Source: Candidatus Eisenbergiella intestinipullorum
Lineage (GTDB): Bacteria; Bacillota; Clostridia; Lachnospirales; Lachnospiraceae
Assembly (NCBI GenBank): GCA_019119815.1
Contig: DWWH01000015.1
Span: 1-33,099 of the forward strand
Length of the DNA: 33,099 nucleotides
Reading direction: 5' to 3'
The position numbers were made by a program, and so were the translations under genes. The notes under the pieces are model-generated. The model was not told the origin of the DNA. It made no database searches and saw only the letters and a program-made list of their open reading frames with translations. Within the stretch, counting starts at the first letter, position 1, and each line of letters starts with the position of its first letter. Below, piece after piece: positions 31,808 through 33,099 of the stretch.

Positions 31808-32658
31808 TTATTCCGTAAATATGGAGAGGCCGCTGAACATCCTGTGCAGCCTGTACTCGTCAAAGGGAAGATATTCGGCAATCGTAAAACCGGCCACATC
31901 CGTATGCGCTGTAATGCACTGGAGCACCCCTGTCAATTTTTCCATGGTCATCTTTCCGCCGCCGGAACCATCGCCAACCAGCTCCGGGTTTGCAAAATAG
32001 GTGGAATGGAAAAAACGTTCATCGAGGACATCAATATCAAGATGGATCAGGATATGATCGAACCGCTTCGTGAATGACCGGATCTCGTCATTCGTCACAA
32101 AGGATTCCGACTGCACCTGATAATCAACGCCGACCTCTTTCAGGAAATTTTCCTGATAGTCATGCAGCGGCTGCAGTCCGACATACAGTACGCCGGATGG
32201 CCTGAATTTTTTATTACGCATCCTGGCGGCGATTGATTCCTCTCCATAGCCCAACAGTGTCCTCAGAACCATGGCATGGGCATTCGGGTACCCATCCTTC
32301 ACGGAAGAAACATCCGGATGGGCATCAATCCAGATGATCCCAGCATTTGGATACTTCCCATGAAGATAGTCGAACGGAGCGAGGGACACCATACAATTCC
32401 CGCCGATGGTAATGATCCTGTCCGGATTTCCGCATCTATTTTTTTCGCAGCGTCTTCGATCCCGGACAACACTTCTTCTTTGGCATATATTCCGTCCGTA
32501 ACCGTTTTTTCCATCTAATCCGGCGGAGCGATATTTACGGTTACAAGAGGCTGACGCTCATTCGGCGGTAAGATATGTGATAAAAGATGCGCGCCAAAAT
32601 AGTATGTCTCCAATCCTCCGCTTACATAGTCGGGATAAAGCAGGCGTATCGTTTTCAT
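31808..32658 (-). pseudogene. Arginase/agmatinase-family protein, inactivated by a stop codon and a frameshift
   Basis: Three pieces in two frames rebuild one ureohydrolase of about 283 residues. The N-terminal piece starts at 32658 after GGAGG (MKTIRLLYPDYVSGGLETYY) and meets TAG at 32517-32515. The same frame resumes with MEKTVTDGIYAKEEVLSGIE, then shifts near 32427-32430 where one A appears lost (GAAATCC for GAAAATCC). The other frame continues PDRIITIGGNCMVSLAPFDY, WIDAHPDVS (metal ligands), HLDIDVLD and the C-terminal half to the stop at 31808. Both lesions fall before the metal-binding motifs, so no full enzyme is made unless suppressed. The family hydrolyses guanidino compounds; the GGNC in place of GGDH marks a distinct subgroup. 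A sequencing error could explain one lesion but hardly both. Confidence 0.85.
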
Positions 32659-32713
32659 TTTGTATATCCTCCAATAAATTTTATTGTTTTGAAGCCGGAC
32701 CTCTGAAAATCAT

Positions 32714-32738
32714 CCGGCAGCCTCAGAGGCAGTGCCGG
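32714..32738 (-). other. Hairpin just after the UvrA-type gene
   Basis: CCGGCA pairs with TGCCGG, with an inner GCCT/AGGC, four bases after the stop codon of the UvrA-type gene. The following ATTTT is a poor U-tract, so this may be a weak terminator. The remaining bases to the pseudogene start contain only its ribosome site. Confidence 0.5.
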
Positions 32739-32742
32739 AAGT

Positions 32743-33099
32743 TCAAATGTATTTTCCCGTCACGCTTTCCGGCGTCCGGCGGATCTGATCCGGCGTTCCC
32801 GCCGCGACGATCCGGCCGCCCTCCTCTCCGCCGCCCGGGCCCATATCGATGATATAATCGGCGCTGCGGATCACGTCCAGATCGTGCTCGATCACGATCA
32901 CGGTTGCTCCGTTTTCGATGAGCGTTTCAAATACGCCGAGCAGGGTGCGCACATCCAGCGGGTGCAGTCCGATGGTCGGCTCGTCGAAGACGAACACGGA
33001 ATCCGACTGGGCCTTTCCCATTTCGCTGGCAAGCTTCAGACGCTGCGCCTCCCCGCCGGAAAGGCCGGGCGTTTCCTCTCCCAGCGTCAGATAACCAAG
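32743..33099 (-). CDS. UvrA-type ABC ATPase, C-terminal 118 residues
   Basis: The frame is open at the right edge and ends at 32743. Visible motifs are the ABC signature with its UvrA context LSGGEAQRLKLASEMGKAQ, Walker B-like VFVFDEPTIGLHPLD and the H-loop region VIVIEHDLDVIRSADYIIDMGPGGGEEGG, then GTPDQI, all typical of the second ATPase module of UvrA. Canonical UvrA usually has LDEPTTGLH; FDEPTIGLHPLD and the short tail ending TGKYI suggest a UvrA2-like or resistance-type paralogue rather than the housekeeping excinuclease subunit. The zinc-binding and first ATPase modules lie outside the window, so the choice remains open. Confidence 0.9.
   Translation of the reverse strand, partial: LGYLTLGEETPGLSGGEAQRLKLASEMGKAQSDSVFVFDEPTIGLHPLDVRTLLGVFETLIENGATVIVIEHDLDVIRSADYIIDMGPGGGEEGGRIVAAGTPDQIRRTPESVTGKYI

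Noticed and set aside
31808..32392. Complete 194-residue arginase starting at 32392
   Set aside because: That ATG is an internal Met within the conserved GGNCMVSL motif; the missing N-terminal third is present upstream, broken by a stop codon and a frameshift.

Overview
The window looks like a chromosomal segment of a GC-rich member of the Lachnospiraceae/Clostridia. This is inferred from a PheS/PheT pair under a T-box leader, a cobalamin riboswitch over an anaerobic (cbi-type) B12 operon, strong GGAGG ribosome sites, Gram-positive-style lipoproteins, and a MarR-controlled pair of ABC exporters. Almost everything is on the minus strand; only the GNAT acetyltransferase is on plus. No genome identity was searched.

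Layout, left to right: (1) 1-3545, a heterodimeric ABC exporter pair (the left gene runs off the window) led by a MarR regulator. (2) 3590-3806, a compact 217-bp element bounded by perfect 16-bp inverted repeats, packed with hairpins and carrying the marR promoter. (3) 3976-6456, a GNAT acetyltransferase, a MATE efflux protein and a flavin-nucleotide-binding protein; the last two have their own promoter and a terminator-like leader. (4) 6671-10617, pheT and pheS with a T-box leader and a cluster of hairpins. (5) 10559-31700, a single-direction cobalamin operon of 19 genes. (6) 31808-32658, an arginase-family pseudogene. (7) 32743-33099, the C-terminal end of a UvrA-type ATPase.

The B12 operon reads, in order of transcription: cbiK (lipoprotein cobaltochelatase with two extra C-terminal domains), a binding-protein/permease/ATPase importer, cbiP, cobT, cobU, cobS, a shortened cobU paralogue, cobC, cbiB, cobD (decarboxylase), cbiC, cbiD, cbiF, cbiG, cbiH, a cbiJ-cbiE-cbiT triple fusion, and cbiA. 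Most junctions overlap by 1-43 bp and the largest gap is 93 bp, so one long transcript from the promoter at 31672-31700 through the riboswitch is likely. Together these genes cover most steps from sirohydrochlorin to the finished nucleotide loop. Not seen here are cbiL, uroporphyrinogen methyltransferase, precorrin-2 dehydrogenase, the corrinoid adenosyltransferase and lower-ligand synthesis genes.

The most interesting points are: the surface-anchored chelatase with NEAT-like tail domains next to a tetrapyrrole-type importer whose ATPase carries an unexplained 150-residue tail; the second, degenerate CobU; the lack of any terminator between the B12 operon and the pheST T-box, whose promoter lies inside the end of cbiA; and the 217-bp inverted-repeat element.
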